The notes under the pieces: generated by a model | What the model was told of the DNA's origin: nothing | What the model saw: the letters and a program-made list of their open reading frames with translations, nothing else | Databases searched by the model: none | Shown here: positions 48,640 through 56,532 of the stretch, one piece after another | How the letters are laid out: each line of letters opens with the position of its first letter | Numbering within the stretch: the stretch's first letter is position 1 | NCBI RefSeq assembly: GCF_009900765.1 | Contig: NZ_JAAABL010000002.1 | Coordinates: 186,001-250,000, forward strand | Length of the DNA stretch: 64,000 nt | Direction of reading: 5' to 3' | Source of the DNA: Rhodovarius lipocyclicus | GTDB taxonomy: Bacteria > Pseudomonadota > Alphaproteobacteria > Acetobacterales > Acetobacteraceae | Translations under genes and position numbers: made by a program

Positions 48640-49359
48640 CTACTCGGCGGCGGCGCGGGGTGCGTTCAGCCCGTCCAGGTAGGCGATGCAGGCATCCGTC
48701 GGTTCCACATCGCCGAACTTCGCATCCAGGTCGAACAGGTTCCAGGCCACGGCACCCGGAATCCGGTCGCCCACGCATTCCCGGGCGATGATGGTGCGGA
48801 AGCCGTCGGCGATGCCATCGCACACCGTCTCCCGCACGCAGGCGGAGGCGGTGACGCCGGTGACCACGATCGTGTCCACGCCGGCTGCGCGCAGATAGCC
48901 GGCCAGATAGGTGCCGTGGAAGGCGCTGGCCCGTTTCTTCAGAAGCACCTGTTCACCGGGAATGGGGGCGATGCGGCTGTCGATGTCCCACAGTTCCGGC
49001 TTGCTCTGCTCCACCACCTCGATGGGGATCTTGCGGTGCCACAGCCCCATGTCGGTGTTGGGGTTGTTCATATCCGTCACCTGATAGGCGGTGGTGACAT
49101 GCACCACGGGCAGCGCGTTGCGGCGGAAGGCCGCCAGCAGCTTCTGGACGTTCGGGATGACCCGGTCGTCGATCTCCTCGCAGGTGAAGGGGTTGCCCGG
49201 ACGGGTCCAGGCATTGGCCAGGTCCACATTGATCAGTGCCGGACGGCTGCCGAAGCCAATGCGGCGTTGGAAGCCGCGTGCCGCATAGATCTGGCGGGCG
49301 CGCTCGAAGGCGGCTTCGAGCGTGGCGTTGAGTTCCTTGTCGAAAATCGGGGTGGTCAT
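48640..49359 (-). CDS. Isochorismatase-fold amidohydrolase, probable N-carbamoylsarcosine amidase
   Basis: 239-residue cysteine hydrolase. Catalytic triad visible: Asp in ALINVDLANAWTRPGNPF, Lys in VLLKKRASAFHGT, Cys in VTGVTASACVRETVCDG. The N-terminal extension before RPALINVDLANAW and the ASAFHGTYLAGYLR stretch resemble N-carbamoylsarcosine amidohydrolase, which makes sarcosine, CO2 and ammonia in creatinine breakdown. Its partner downstream is a sarcosine-oxidase-like enzyme. No N-methylhydantoinase is in the window. Divergent from a LysR regulator. Confidence 0.82.
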   Translation of the reverse strand: MTTPIFDKELNATLEAAFERARQIYAARGFQRRIGFGSRPALINVDLANAWTRPGNPFTCEEIDDRVIPNVQKLLAAFRRNALPVVHVTTAYQVTDMNNPNTDMGLWHRKIPIEVVEQSKPELWDIDSRIAPIPGEQVLLKKRASAFHGTYLAGYLRAAGVDTIVVTGVTASACVRETVCDGIADGFRTIIARECVGDRIPGAVAWNLFDLDAKFGDVEPTDACIAYLDGLNAPRAAAE

Positions 49360-49430
49360 GGTCTGGCTCCGGGTTGGTGCTGGAGCATGGCGCGCCGAAC
49401 CGGGGCTAGAGAAATACTGAATATGGTCTG

Positions 49431-49454
49431 ATTGATGCCAATTGTGGTATCAAT
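49431..49454. promoter_or_regulatory. Probable LysR operator (24-base imperfect palindrome)
   Basis: Half-sites ATTGAT (49431-49436) and ATCAAT (49449-49454) are perfect inverted repeats; inner CCA/TGG (49438-49440, 49445-49447) also pair, so 9 of 12 positions are symmetric. It abuts the lysR ATG and is 72 bases from the divergent amidase ATG, the usual place for a LysR-type regulator to repress itself and activate its neighbour. Confidence 0.6.
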
Positions 49455-49458
49455 CCGC

Positions 49459-50352
49459 ATGCCGCGTTTCGAGCTCCGCCATCTCCGCTGCTTCCTGCGT
49501 GTCGCGGAGGAACTGCATTTCAGCCGCGCGGCCGAACGCCTGCACATGGCCCAGCCCGCGCTGAGCCGCACGATCCGGGAATTGGAACGGGAGGTCGGCA
49601 CGCCTTTGCTGGCCCGTACCACTCGCCAGGTGCAATTGACTGAGGCCGGGCAGGCCTTCCTGAAGGAATGCCAGGCGGGCCTGGCGCAGATCGAACTGGG
49701 GGTGGCCAAGGCCCTGCGCGCGGCCCAGGGCACCAGCGGCGAGTTGCGCGTCGCCTATATGGATTTCGCCATCAATGGCCGTTTGCCGGAGCTCGTGCGT
49801 CTGTTTCGGGAACGCCACCCCGACATCCGGCTGGAACTGCAATACATGCCTACCAGCCGCCAGCAGGCGGCGCTGCTGGAACGCCGCATCGACATCGGCT
49901 TCATGCTCGACGGGCTGAGCAACGAGGTCATGACCAGCTATCCCCTGGCCGAGGACAGCTATGTCGCACTGCTGCCGGCCACTCACCGGCTGGCCAATGT
50001 GCCCAGCCTGACCTTGCGGGACCTGGCCCAGGAGCCCTTCGTGCTGGGCACCGGCGAGGATTGGTACGGCTACCGGGAGACGATCTTCGCCATGTGCCGG
50101 CAGCGCGGCTTCTTTCCGAACATCATCCAGGAGGCATCGAGCAGCCAGGGCATTTTCGGCCTGGTAGCGGCCGGGGCTGGCGTCAGCATCTATTCCAGCT
50201 GCGTGCGCAACGTGCAGCGGCGGGGCATCGCGGTGCGGGAGATGGAGGACGTGCGCGGCACGATCGCCATCCGCGCGGTGTGGGAGAAGGACAGCCCTTC
50301 CCCCATCGTCCGGCGTTTCGCGGAGTTCCTGTTCAGCGTGTGGGGGCGCTGA
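49459..50352 (+). CDS. LysR-family transcriptional regulator
   Basis: 297 residues. N-terminal winged HTH LRHLRCFLRVAEELHFSRAA, MAQPALSRTIRELEREVG, then an effector domain (about 90-297; ELRVAYMDFAINGRLPEL). Start ATG at 49459 (MPRFELRHLRCF); a TTG/ATG nine to ten codons earlier lies within the palindrome and is less likely. Likely controls the divergent amidase-oxidase pair. The 3' end overlaps the convergent DUF192 gene by 20 bases. Confidence 0.92.
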   Translation: MPRFELRHLRCFLRVAEELHFSRAAERLHMAQPALSRTIRELEREVGTPLLARTTRQVQLTEAGQAFLKECQAGLAQIELGVAKALRAAQGTSGELRVAYMDFAINGRLPELVRLFRERHPDIRLELQYMPTSRQQAALLERRIDIGFMLDGLSNEVMTSYPLAEDSYVALLPATHRLANVPSLTLRDLAQEPFVLGTGEDWYGYRETIFAMCRQRGFFPNIIQEASSSQGIFGLVAAGAGVSIYSSCVRNVQRRGIAVREMEDVRGTIAIRAVWEKDSPSPIVRRFAEFLFSVWGR

Positions 50353-50809
50353 AGATCCGCTGCTCCACCCGGTCACCGGGGCGCAGGTTGAGGCGCTCCG
50401 CGGTGCCGGCGGCCAGTTCCAGCGTGGCGCGCACCGGCCCACGGCTGGCGATGGTATCGAGGCTGAGCGGCGTGGTCCGTTCGGCGATGCGCAGGATGCG
50501 GCCATCCTGGGTGATGAACACCATGTCCAGGCTGGTGATGGTGTTGCGCATCCACATCATGGATTCGCGCGGCTCGCCCCAGTCGAACAGCATGCCCTCA
50601 TTGGCGCCGACGCTGGGGCGGAACATCAGCCCGATCATCTGGTGCTGAGGCTCCACAGCCATTTCCACCCGGAAGGCATGGCGCGTTCCATCGCGGGTGA
50701 TGATGGTCAGCGGCTCCTCCGGCAGTTTGGGTTGCGGGCGGTCCGTGCCTGGCTCGGCTGCGGCGGGGCTGGCCAGGGCCAGAAGGAGGAGGAGGGCGCG
50801 GCGCTTCAT
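50333..50809 (-). CDS. DUF192 family exported protein
   Basis: 158 residues. Signal peptide MKRRALLLLLALASPAAAEP, then a DUF192 domain: EMAVEPQHQMIGLMFRPSVG, MLFDWGEPRESMMWMRNT, RGPVRATLELAAGTAERLN. Function unknown; often annotated as an exported small beta-barrel. ATG at 50809; the longer in-frame start at 50887 would overlap the next gene. Downstream of the deacetylase-like gene. Confidence 0.88.
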   Translation of the reverse strand: MKRRALLLLLALASPAAAEPGTDRPQPKLPEEPLTIITRDGTRHAFRVEMAVEPQHQMIGLMFRPSVGANEGMLFDWGEPRESMMWMRNTITSLDMVFITQDGRILRIAERTTPLSLDTIASRGPVRATLELAAGTAERLNLRPGDRVEQRIFSAPTR

Positions 50810-50816
50810 GCCCTCA

Positions 50817-51929
50817 TCATGCCACGGGCAGCGGATTTTGCAGCAGGGCCAGGGTTTCTTCCTGTAACGGCCCCTGACGTGGAGCATCGGCCAGAGTGGT
50901 GAACCAATGCTCTGGCGGGTTGCGGCCGGCGGCGCGATGGAAGGTCAGGGCGCGCAGCACTGCTTCCGCGGGTTCCGGCAGGCGGTCAGGCGGTTCCAGC
51001 CCGTTCAGAATGCCCCAGGCGCCGGCCCAGCAACGCGCGACGGACCAGGGATTGTACCCGCCCCCGCCCAGCAGCACGAAACGCGGCGCGGCCCGCATCA
51101 GCGCGCGCACCACGGCCCAATGCGCCTGGTTGGACATGCCGAGGCGCGAGAGCGGGTCCTCCAGGATCGCATCGGCGCCGCATTGCAGCATGATGGCCTG
51201 GGGGCGCAGGGCATCGACGATGGGCAGGATGCCGTGCTCCAGCACCGCCAGCATGTCCGAGTCGCTGGCGCCTTCGGCCAGGGGGAAGTTGCGGGCCTGG
51301 CCGCCGGCGACATCCGCGGCGGCGCCGGTGAAGGGCCAGCGCCTGCCCTCATGCACCGAGACGGTGAAGACCCGGGCCTCGTCATGGAAGGCATCCTGCA
51401 CGCCGTCGCCATGATGGGCGTCGATATCGACGTAGAGGATGTTGGTCAGCCCCGCATCCAGCCAGCTCAGCAGCCCCAGCACGGCATCGTTCACGTAGCA
51501 GAAGCCTGAGGCCCGATCGGCGCGCCCGTGATGGGTGCCGCCCCCCGGCACATGCACGATGCCGCCGCGCGCCACCGTCAGCCGCGCGGCCAGCATCACC
51601 CCGCCCGCGCTGGTGGCGGGGCGGCGGAAGATCTCGCGGTACACCGGATTGCCGTCTGCGCCGATGCGGTGGCGGTCACGGTCGGCGGGATCCACGGTCT
51701 GGCTGGCCTCGGCGCGCCGCAGGGCCGCGACATACTCCGGCGTGTGGAAGCGGATGAGTTCCTCCACGCTCGCCATCGGGCTGTCCAGGTAGCGCGCCGG
51801 GTCCATCCAGCCCAACGCCCGGATCAGGTCCAGCGCGGTGGAGACGCGGGGGATCGCCAACGGGTGCTTGGGCCCGTAGGTGGAGCGGCGATAGATCTCG
51901 CTGCCGATCAGGAGCGGGGGCATGGCCAT
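50817..51929 (-). CDS. Histone deacetylase-like amidohydrolase (AcuC type)
   Basis: 370 residues with the arginase/deacetylase fold. Metal and catalytic residues: paired His in [17 protein letters not shown], Asp and His ligands in YVDIDAHHGDGVQDAF, and the Asp in MLQCGADAI; LLGGGGYNP near the C-terminus. Removes acyl groups from lysines or polyamines, or acts like AcuC in acetoin use; the substrate is unresolved. Start at 51929 (MAMPPLLIGSEIYRR); ATG at 51923 is an alternative. Confidence 0.9.
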   Translation of the reverse strand: MAMPPLLIGSEIYRRSTYGPKHPLAIPRVSTALDLIRALGWMDPARYLDSPMASVEELIRFHTPEYVAALRRAEASQTVDPADRDRHRIGADGNPVYREIFRRPATSAGGVMLAARLTVARGGIVHVPGGGTHHGRADRASGFCYVNDAVLGLLSWLDAGLTNILYVDIDAHHGDGVQDAFHDEARVFTVSVHEGRRWPFTGAAADVAGGQARNFPLAEGASDSDMLAVLEHGILPIVDALRPQAIMLQCGADAILEDPLSRLGMSNQAHWAVVRALMRAAPRFVLLGGGGYNPWSVARCWAGAWGILNGLEPPDRLPEPAEAVLRALTFHRAAGRNPPEHWFTTLADAPRQGPLQEETLALLQNPLPVA

Positions 51930-51987
51930 CGATATGCGCCGGAAGGGCGAGCCCGCAACCCCCGGGCGCGGCAGGCGTTCCTGCCGC

Positions 51988-52377
51988 ATGGCACAGGAAC
52001 GTCTCTTTACCGGTATCGCCAAAGGGGCGGCCCGTCAGGCCGGCAGGCCCTGGGCCTTCATGCTGGCGCTGGGCATCGTTGTTGTGTGGGGCATCACCGG
52101 GCCTGTCTTTGGCTATTCGGACACCTGGCAGCTCGTGATCAACACGGGCACCACCATCGTGACGTTCTTGATGGTGTTTCTGATCCAGAATGCCCAGAAC
52201 CGGGATACCGAGGCTCTGCATATCAAGCTGGATGAGTTGATCCGCGCCACCCATCGGGCGCGGAACAGCTTCATGTCGCTGGAAGACTTGAGCGAGAACG
52301 AGCTGGCGCAGATCCGGCGCCAGCTGGAGCAGATGCAGGAGGGCTGCAAACCCGGAGAGGTGCAGCCCGCCGGTTAG
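51988..52377 (+). CDS. Low-affinity iron permease family protein
   Basis: 129 residues. Two membrane helices (about 20-42 and 48-70; WAFMLALGIVVVWGI, GTTIVTFLMVFLIQNAQNRD) followed by a helical tail with ALHIKLDELIRATHRARN, matching the bacterial low-affinity iron permease family (FET4-like). ATG at 51988 (MAQERLFTGIAK). Divergent from the deacetylase-like gene. Transport function is by homology only. Confidence 0.85.
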   Translation: MAQERLFTGIAKGAARQAGRPWAFMLALGIVVVWGITGPVFGYSDTWQLVINTGTTIVTFLMVFLIQNAQNRDTEALHIKLDELIRATHRARNSFMSLEDLSENELAQIRRQLEQMQEGCKPGEVQPAG

Positions 52378-52421
52378 ATCATCATCTGATCGGATAAAGA
52401 TGATCGTGAAAACAAATACCT

Positions 52422-52461
52422 AGAGCGGTTGCCGTGAGCCGGTGCGAACGGAAACCGCTCT
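52422..52461. repeat. 40-base hairpin, probable extragenic palindromic repeat
   Basis: AGAGCGGTT (52422-52430) pairs with AACCGCTCT (52453-52461), and inside it CCGT pairs with ACGG. AGAGCGGTT-type palindromes are, as I recall, common dispersed intergenic repeats in alphaproteobacteria; no second copy is seen here. A smaller hairpin, ATCATCT (52381-52387) / AGATGAT (52398-52404), follows the permease stop. Confidence 0.55.
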
Positions 52462-52462
52462 G

Positions 52463-52578
52463 GTGTCCTGATTCCGAAATCCCTCGGATTTCGTTCTCAG
52501 GCCACCAGCCTGTGTTTTCAGTGGCCTGCTGATCCGCTGCGTCCGCGGGAGATCCCGCGAACTTCGCGGGCAGGACAC
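52463..52578. other. Three-hairpin element closed by an outer 8-base stem
   Basis: Outer arms GTGTCCTG (52463-52470) and CAGGACAC (52571-52578) enclose three perfect stems. These are CGAAATCC/GGATTTCG (52475-52482, 52486-52493), CAGGCCAC/GTGGCCTG (52498-52505, 52521-52528), and CCCGCGAA/TTCGCGGG (52554-52561, 52563-52570). An alternative CGCGGGA/TCCCGCG (52544-52550, 52553-52559) competes with the last. The whole can fold as a cloverleaf-like structure; its right end touches the stop codon of the methylisocitrate-lyase-like gene. It could be a mobile-type repeat, a structured RNA or a transcription end signal. Confidence 0.6.
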
Positions 52579-53501
52579 TAGCTGCGCTGGGGCATGCCCG
52601 TCGGGATCACGGTCTTCACCAGGCTCGCATCCAGCTCCTCGTACTTGTGGTAGCCGATGGTCTCATACAGCTCCGCGCGGGTCTGCATGCGGCCGATGGC
52701 GTTGTGGGTGCCGCCCTCGGCCTTGATCTGGTTGTAGAGGCCTTCCATCGCCTTGTTGGCGATGCGCAGGTGCGACACCGGCCAGATCACCATGGAGTAG
52801 CCGAAATCCTGGAATTCCTGCGCTGTGAAGAAGGGCGTGCGGCCGAACTCGGTCATGTTCGCCAGCAGCTTCACGCCGGGCATGCGCTTGGCGAACTCGA
52901 TGAACATCTCACGCGTGGTCAGGGCCTCGGGGAAGATGGCGTCGGCGCCGGCATCCAGATAGCGCTTGGCGCGGTCCACGGCGGCATCCATGCCCTCGCT
53001 GGCCACGGCATCGGTGCGGGCGATGATGTACAGGTGCCGGCGGGCCTTGCGGGCGGCGGCGACCTTGGCCGCGAACTCATCCGCGCTGGCCAGCTTCTTG
53101 TCGTTCAGGTGGCCGCACTTCTTGGGCAGGTTCTGGTCTTCCAGCTGCACGGCGCCGGCGCCGGCATCCTCGAAGCAGCGGACCATGTGCATGACGTTCA
53201 GCGCCTCGCCATAGCCCGTGTCGCCATCCACCAGCGTGGGCAGCATGGAGGCGCGCGCCACCTGGCGGACATGGAAGCACACATCCTCGATGGTGATCAT
53301 GCCGAGGTCGGGCAGGCCCATGGTGGCCGACATGGCGGCGCCGGACAGGTAGAGGGCCTCGAAGCCCGCCTTCTTCGCCAGCAACGCGGCGATGCCCAGA
53401 TGCGCGCCGGGCATCTGCAGGATCTGCGGCCGCTCCAGCAGCGCGCGGAAGCGCTCGCCGGCGGGCAGATGGGGCAATTCGTCGCCGATCACATAAGGCA
53501 T
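52578..53501 (-). CDS. Isocitrate lyase/PEP mutase superfamily, methylisocitrate-lyase-like
   Basis: 307 residues. TIM-barrel with the lyase active-site motif NLPKKCGHLNDK (KKCGH, cf. KRCGH with the catalytic Cys of isocitrate/methylisocitrate lyases), DGDTGYGEALNVM for Mg binding and IIARTDAVASEG. The presence of Cys argues for a C-C lyase (methylisocitrate lyase, PrpB) rather than a phosphonomutase. ATG at 53501 (MPYVIGDELPHLP). Downstream of an antiporter gene by 19 bases; prpC/prpD are not in the window. Confidence 0.87.
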   Translation of the reverse strand: MPYVIGDELPHLPAGERFRALLERPQILQMPGAHLGIAALLAKKAGFEALYLSGAAMSATMGLPDLGMITIEDVCFHVRQVARASMLPTLVDGDTGYGEALNVMHMVRCFEDAGAGAVQLEDQNLPKKCGHLNDKKLASADEFAAKVAAARKARRHLYIIARTDAVASEGMDAAVDRAKRYLDAGADAIFPEALTTREMFIEFAKRMPGVKLLANMTEFGRTPFFTAQEFQDFGYSMVIWPVSHLRIANKAMEGLYNQIKAEGGTHNAIGRMQTRAELYETIGYHKYEELDASLVKTVIPTGMPQRS

Positions 53502-53520
53502 GGTCTCACTCCCTCGGGTT

Positions 53521-54933
53521 TCATCGGAAGAATAGCAGCGTGACGAGCACGAAGCAGGGCAGCAGGAACAAGGCAGCCCAGCCGCAATAGCCGAAGAAGG
53601 AGGGCATGCGCACCCCACCCTCCTCCACGATGGCCTTCACCATGAAGTTGGGGGCGTTCCCGATATAGGAATTGGCCCCCATGAAGACGGAGCCGCAGGA
53701 GATGGCGGTCAGCGTCAACGCCCCCTGGCCCATCAGCGCGCCGGCATCGCCTCCGGCCAGGTTGAAGAACACCAGGTAGGTCGGCGCATTGTCCAGGAAG
53801 GAAGACAGCGCGCCGGACAGCCAGAAATACACCCACGGGATCGGCGCGCCAGCGGCATCGCTGGTCAGCGCCACCAGCCCGGCAGCGGCCCCGGCAGGGC
53901 CCGCTTTCAGAATGGCCAGCACCGGGCCCATGCAGATGAAGATGGCAGCGAACAGCTTGGCCACTTCGGTCATCGCGCCCCAGGTGAAGCCATTGGCCTC
54001 CCGCAGGGCGGCGGGGGTGATGGCCACGGAGATTCCGGTGATGGCCAGAAAGGCCAGGATCGCAGCAAGCTGCTGGATCGGCATGGTTTCACCGAACAAG
54101 GAGGCGCTGCCCGGCTTCCACGCCCCCTGCATCAGCACCACGGCCACCACCCCCCCGATCAGGGCCAGGTTCACGCCGCCTTCGACACGCAGCGGCTCGG
54201 GTTCGGCGGCTGGCGGGGCAGGGCGTTCGCGGGCCCAGGCCCAGCTGTCCAGCGCATAGAACAGTGCCAGCAGGATAACGGCGCAGGTCAGGAACTCCGC
54301 CGCCAGATGCTGGGTGGGCCAGAAGAAGGACACCCCGGCCAGAAAGCCCAGATAGAGCGGTGGGTCGCCGATCGGTGTCAGGCTGCCGCCGATATTGCTG
54401 ACCAGAAAGATGAAGAACACGAAGACGTGCGTCTTGCGCCGGCGAAAGGCATTGGCCCGCAGCACCGGCCGGATCAGCACCATGGAGGCCCCGGTGGTGC
54501 CCATGACCGAGGCCAGCACCGTGCCCAGCGCCAGCAGCGCCGTGTTGGTGGCGGGCGTGCCCATCAGCCGGCCGCGCAGCAGCACGCCGCCGCCTGTCGT
54601 GTATAGTGCCAGTAGCAGGGCGATGAAGGGGATGAATTCATGTGCCGCGACATGCCGCAATTCGCTCCATGCCGTGGCGGGACCGAAGATCATGGCCATG
54701 GGCAGCAGCACCAGCGTGGCCCAGCCGGCAGCGATCTTGCCGTAGTGATGGTGCCAGACCTGACCGGCCAGCAACGGCATCAAGGCTATGGAGAGCAGGA
54801 TGCCGGCGAAGGGCAGGCCCCAGGCCAGTGAGAGCGCCGCACCATCCAGCTCTGCCGCGCCCTCTGCCGCGCCGGCGGGCGCGGACATGCCCCCGAAGAA
54901 CAGAAGCATCATGCCAGCCAGGCCGAATCTCAT
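53521..54933 (-). CDS. Sodium:proton antiporter / CitMHS-like ion transporter
   Basis: 470 residues. N-terminal signal-like helix MRFGLAGMMLLFFGGM, then about eleven further helices; conserved stretches TGASMVLIRPVLRANAFRRR, SNIGGSLTPIGDPPLYLGF and SFLDNAPTYLVFFNLAGGD. These features, especially the IGDPPLYLGF and DNAPTY blocks, fit the NhaD/arsenite-permease-like ion transporter superfamily. Could move Na+/H+ or a carboxylate. Start ATG at 54933. Same operon as the methylisocitrate-lyase-like gene. Confidence 0.8.
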   Translation of the reverse strand: MRFGLAGMMLLFFGGMSAPAGAAEGAAELDGAALSLAWGLPFAGILLSIALMPLLAGQVWHHHYGKIAAGWATLVLLPMAMIFGPATAWSELRHVAAHEFIPFIALLLALYTTGGGVLLRGRLMGTPATNTALLALGTVLASVMGTTGASMVLIRPVLRANAFRRRKTHVFVFFIFLVSNIGGSLTPIGDPPLYLGFLAGVSFFWPTQHLAAEFLTCAVILLALFYALDSWAWARERPAPPAAEPEPLRVEGGVNLALIGGVVAVVLMQGAWKPGSASLFGETMPIQQLAAILAFLAITGISVAITPAALREANGFTWGAMTEVAKLFAAIFICMGPVLAILKAGPAGAAAGLVALTSDAAGAPIPWVYFWLSGALSSFLDNAPTYLVFFNLAGGDAGALMGQGALTLTAISCGSVFMGANSYIGNAPNFMVKAIVEEGGVRMPSFFGYCGWAALFLLPCFVLVTLLFFR

Positions 54934-55042
54934 GCCTACCCCTTCCTGCTTCTGACCCCTGTTCCCAGATACGCTGGCCTTGCGGGACTTTCCAGCCAGC
55001 TCGCCCCCCCCTAAAACCCAGGTAACCAGCGGAGACATCACT

Positions 55043-55678
55043 ATGGAAATGACCGGCGAGCGCCTGATTCCGGCGCCACGTGAACAGGTCTGGGCCGCGC
55101 TGAACGACCCGGAGAAGCTCAAGACCGCCATTCCGGGCTGTGAGGTGGTGGAGAAGCAGAGCGAGACGGACATGACGGCCCGCGTGGCCCTCAAGATCGG
55201 TCCGATGGCCGCGCGCTTCACCGGCAAGGTCAAGCTGGAGAATCTGAACCCGCCCGAGAGCTACACCATCACCGGTGAAGGCAATGGCGGCGCCATGGGC
55301 TTCGCCAAGGGCGGCGCCGATGTGAAGCTGGAGTCCAAGGGCCCGAGCGAGACCTTGCTCTCCTACCAGGTGAAGGCCCAGGTGGGCGGCAAGATGGCCC
55401 AGCTCGGCGCGCGGCTGATCGATGCCACGGCCAAGCAGATGGCCGACCAGTTCTTCGACCGCTTCGCCGCCCAGCTGACGCCCGCCCCGGTGGCGGAAGC
55501 GCCGGCCGAGCCCGGCGCGGCCCCGGCCGCCGTGGCGCCCGCCCCGGCCCCGGTCGAGGCTGGCGGTATCTCCATCTTCAGCCTGATCCCGAGCGAGATC
55601 GGTGGCCTGCCGCTGCCGGCCTGGATCGGCGGCTTCCTGTTTCTGATCATCCTGTATCTGGTGTTCCTGTCCTCGTGA
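55043..55678 (+). CDS. coxG: CoxG-like SRPBCC membrane-anchored protein
   Basis: 211 residues. N-terminal CoxG/SRPBCC domain (about 1-145; MTGERLIPAPREQVWAALND, IPGCEVVEKQSETDM), an Ala/Pro linker, and a C-terminal membrane anchor (about 185-208; WIGGFLFLIILYLVFLSS). CoxG recruits CO-dehydrogenase-type molybdenum hydroxylases to the membrane. ATG at 55043 preceded by GGAGA. First gene of a six-gene operon and divergent from the antiporter. Confidence 0.9.
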   Translation: MEMTGERLIPAPREQVWAALNDPEKLKTAIPGCEVVEKQSETDMTARVALKIGPMAARFTGKVKLENLNPPESYTITGEGNGGAMGFAKGGADVKLESKGPSETLLSYQVKAQVGGKMAQLGARLIDATAKQMADQFFDRFAAQLTPAPVAEAPAEPGAAPAAVAPAPAPVEAGGISIFSLIPSEIGGLPLPAWIGGFLFLIILYLVFLSS

Positions 55679-56532
55679 GCGTCGAGGCCACGGAGGCGCT
55701 GCTCGCCTCGCAGGGCTATGTGGCCGACCGCTCCCTGGCCACCGTCGTGCATCTCAGCCTGGCCATGGGCCGCCCCCTGTTCCTGGAGGGCGAGCCCGGC
55801 ACCGGCAAGACCGAGATCGCGAAGGTGCTGGCCAAGGGGTTGGGCCGGCAGCTGGTGCGGCTGCAATGCTACGATGGGCTGGATATCTCGGCGGCGGCCT
55901 ATGAATGGAACGCCGCGCGCCAGCTCATGGCCATCCGCATGGCCGAAGGTGGCGAGAAGCCCGACATCTACGCCCGGGAATATCTGCTGGAGCGTCCGCT
56001 GCTGTCGGCCATCTCCGGCCCGCCCTCGGTGCTGCTGATCGACGAGCTGGACCGGGCGGATGAGCCTTTCGAGGCTTTCCTGCTGGAGATCCTGGCGGAT
56101 TTCCAAATCACGGTGCCGGAGCTGGGGACGATCAAGGCGGCAACCCCGCCCGTGGTCATCATCACCTCCAACCGCACGCGGGAGGTGCATGACGCCATCC
56201 GCCGCCGCTGCCTGTACCAGTGGGTGGACTACCCCGACGGTGCGCGGGAGCGCGCCATCCTGAAACTCCGCGCGCCCGAGATGCAGGATGCGCTGGCCGA
56301 TCAGGTGGTGGCCTTCGTGCAGAAGCTGCGCCAGGGGGATTACTTCAAGCTGCCCGGCGTGGCCGAGACCATCGACTGGGCCAAGGCGCTGGAGGCGCTG
56401 AACGCCAGGGAGCTGGAACCCACGGTGGTGGATGAAACCCTCGGCGTGCTGCTGAAATACCAGGACGACATCGCCAAGCTGCGCGGTGCCGAGGCGGCGC
56501 GGCTGATCGAAGAATCGCGCCCCCCGCAGTGA
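55675..56532 (+). CDS. MoxR-family AAA ATPase, CoxD-like
   Basis: 285 residues. Walker A in FLEGEPGTGKTEIAKVLA (about residue 42), Walker B VLLIDELDRADEPFEAFLLE, and ITSNRTREVHDAIRRRCLY for sensor/arginine finger. CoxD-type ATPases help insert the sulfur/copper centre of the CO dehydrogenase active site, with CoxE. GTG start at 55675 overlapping the coxG stop (GTGA). This is the second MoxR in the window. Confidence 0.92.
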   Translation: MSVEATEALLASQGYVADRSLATVVHLSLAMGRPLFLEGEPGTGKTEIAKVLAKGLGRQLVRLQCYDGLDISAAAYEWNAARQLMAIRMAEGGEKPDIYAREYLLERPLLSAISGPPSVLLIDELDRADEPFEAFLLEILADFQITVPELGTIKAATPPVVIITSNRTREVHDAIRRRCLYQWVDYPDGARERAILKLRAPEMQDALADQVVAFVQKLRQGDYFKLPGVAETIDWAKALEALNARELEPTVVDETLGVLLKYQDDIAKLRGAEAARLIEESRPPQ

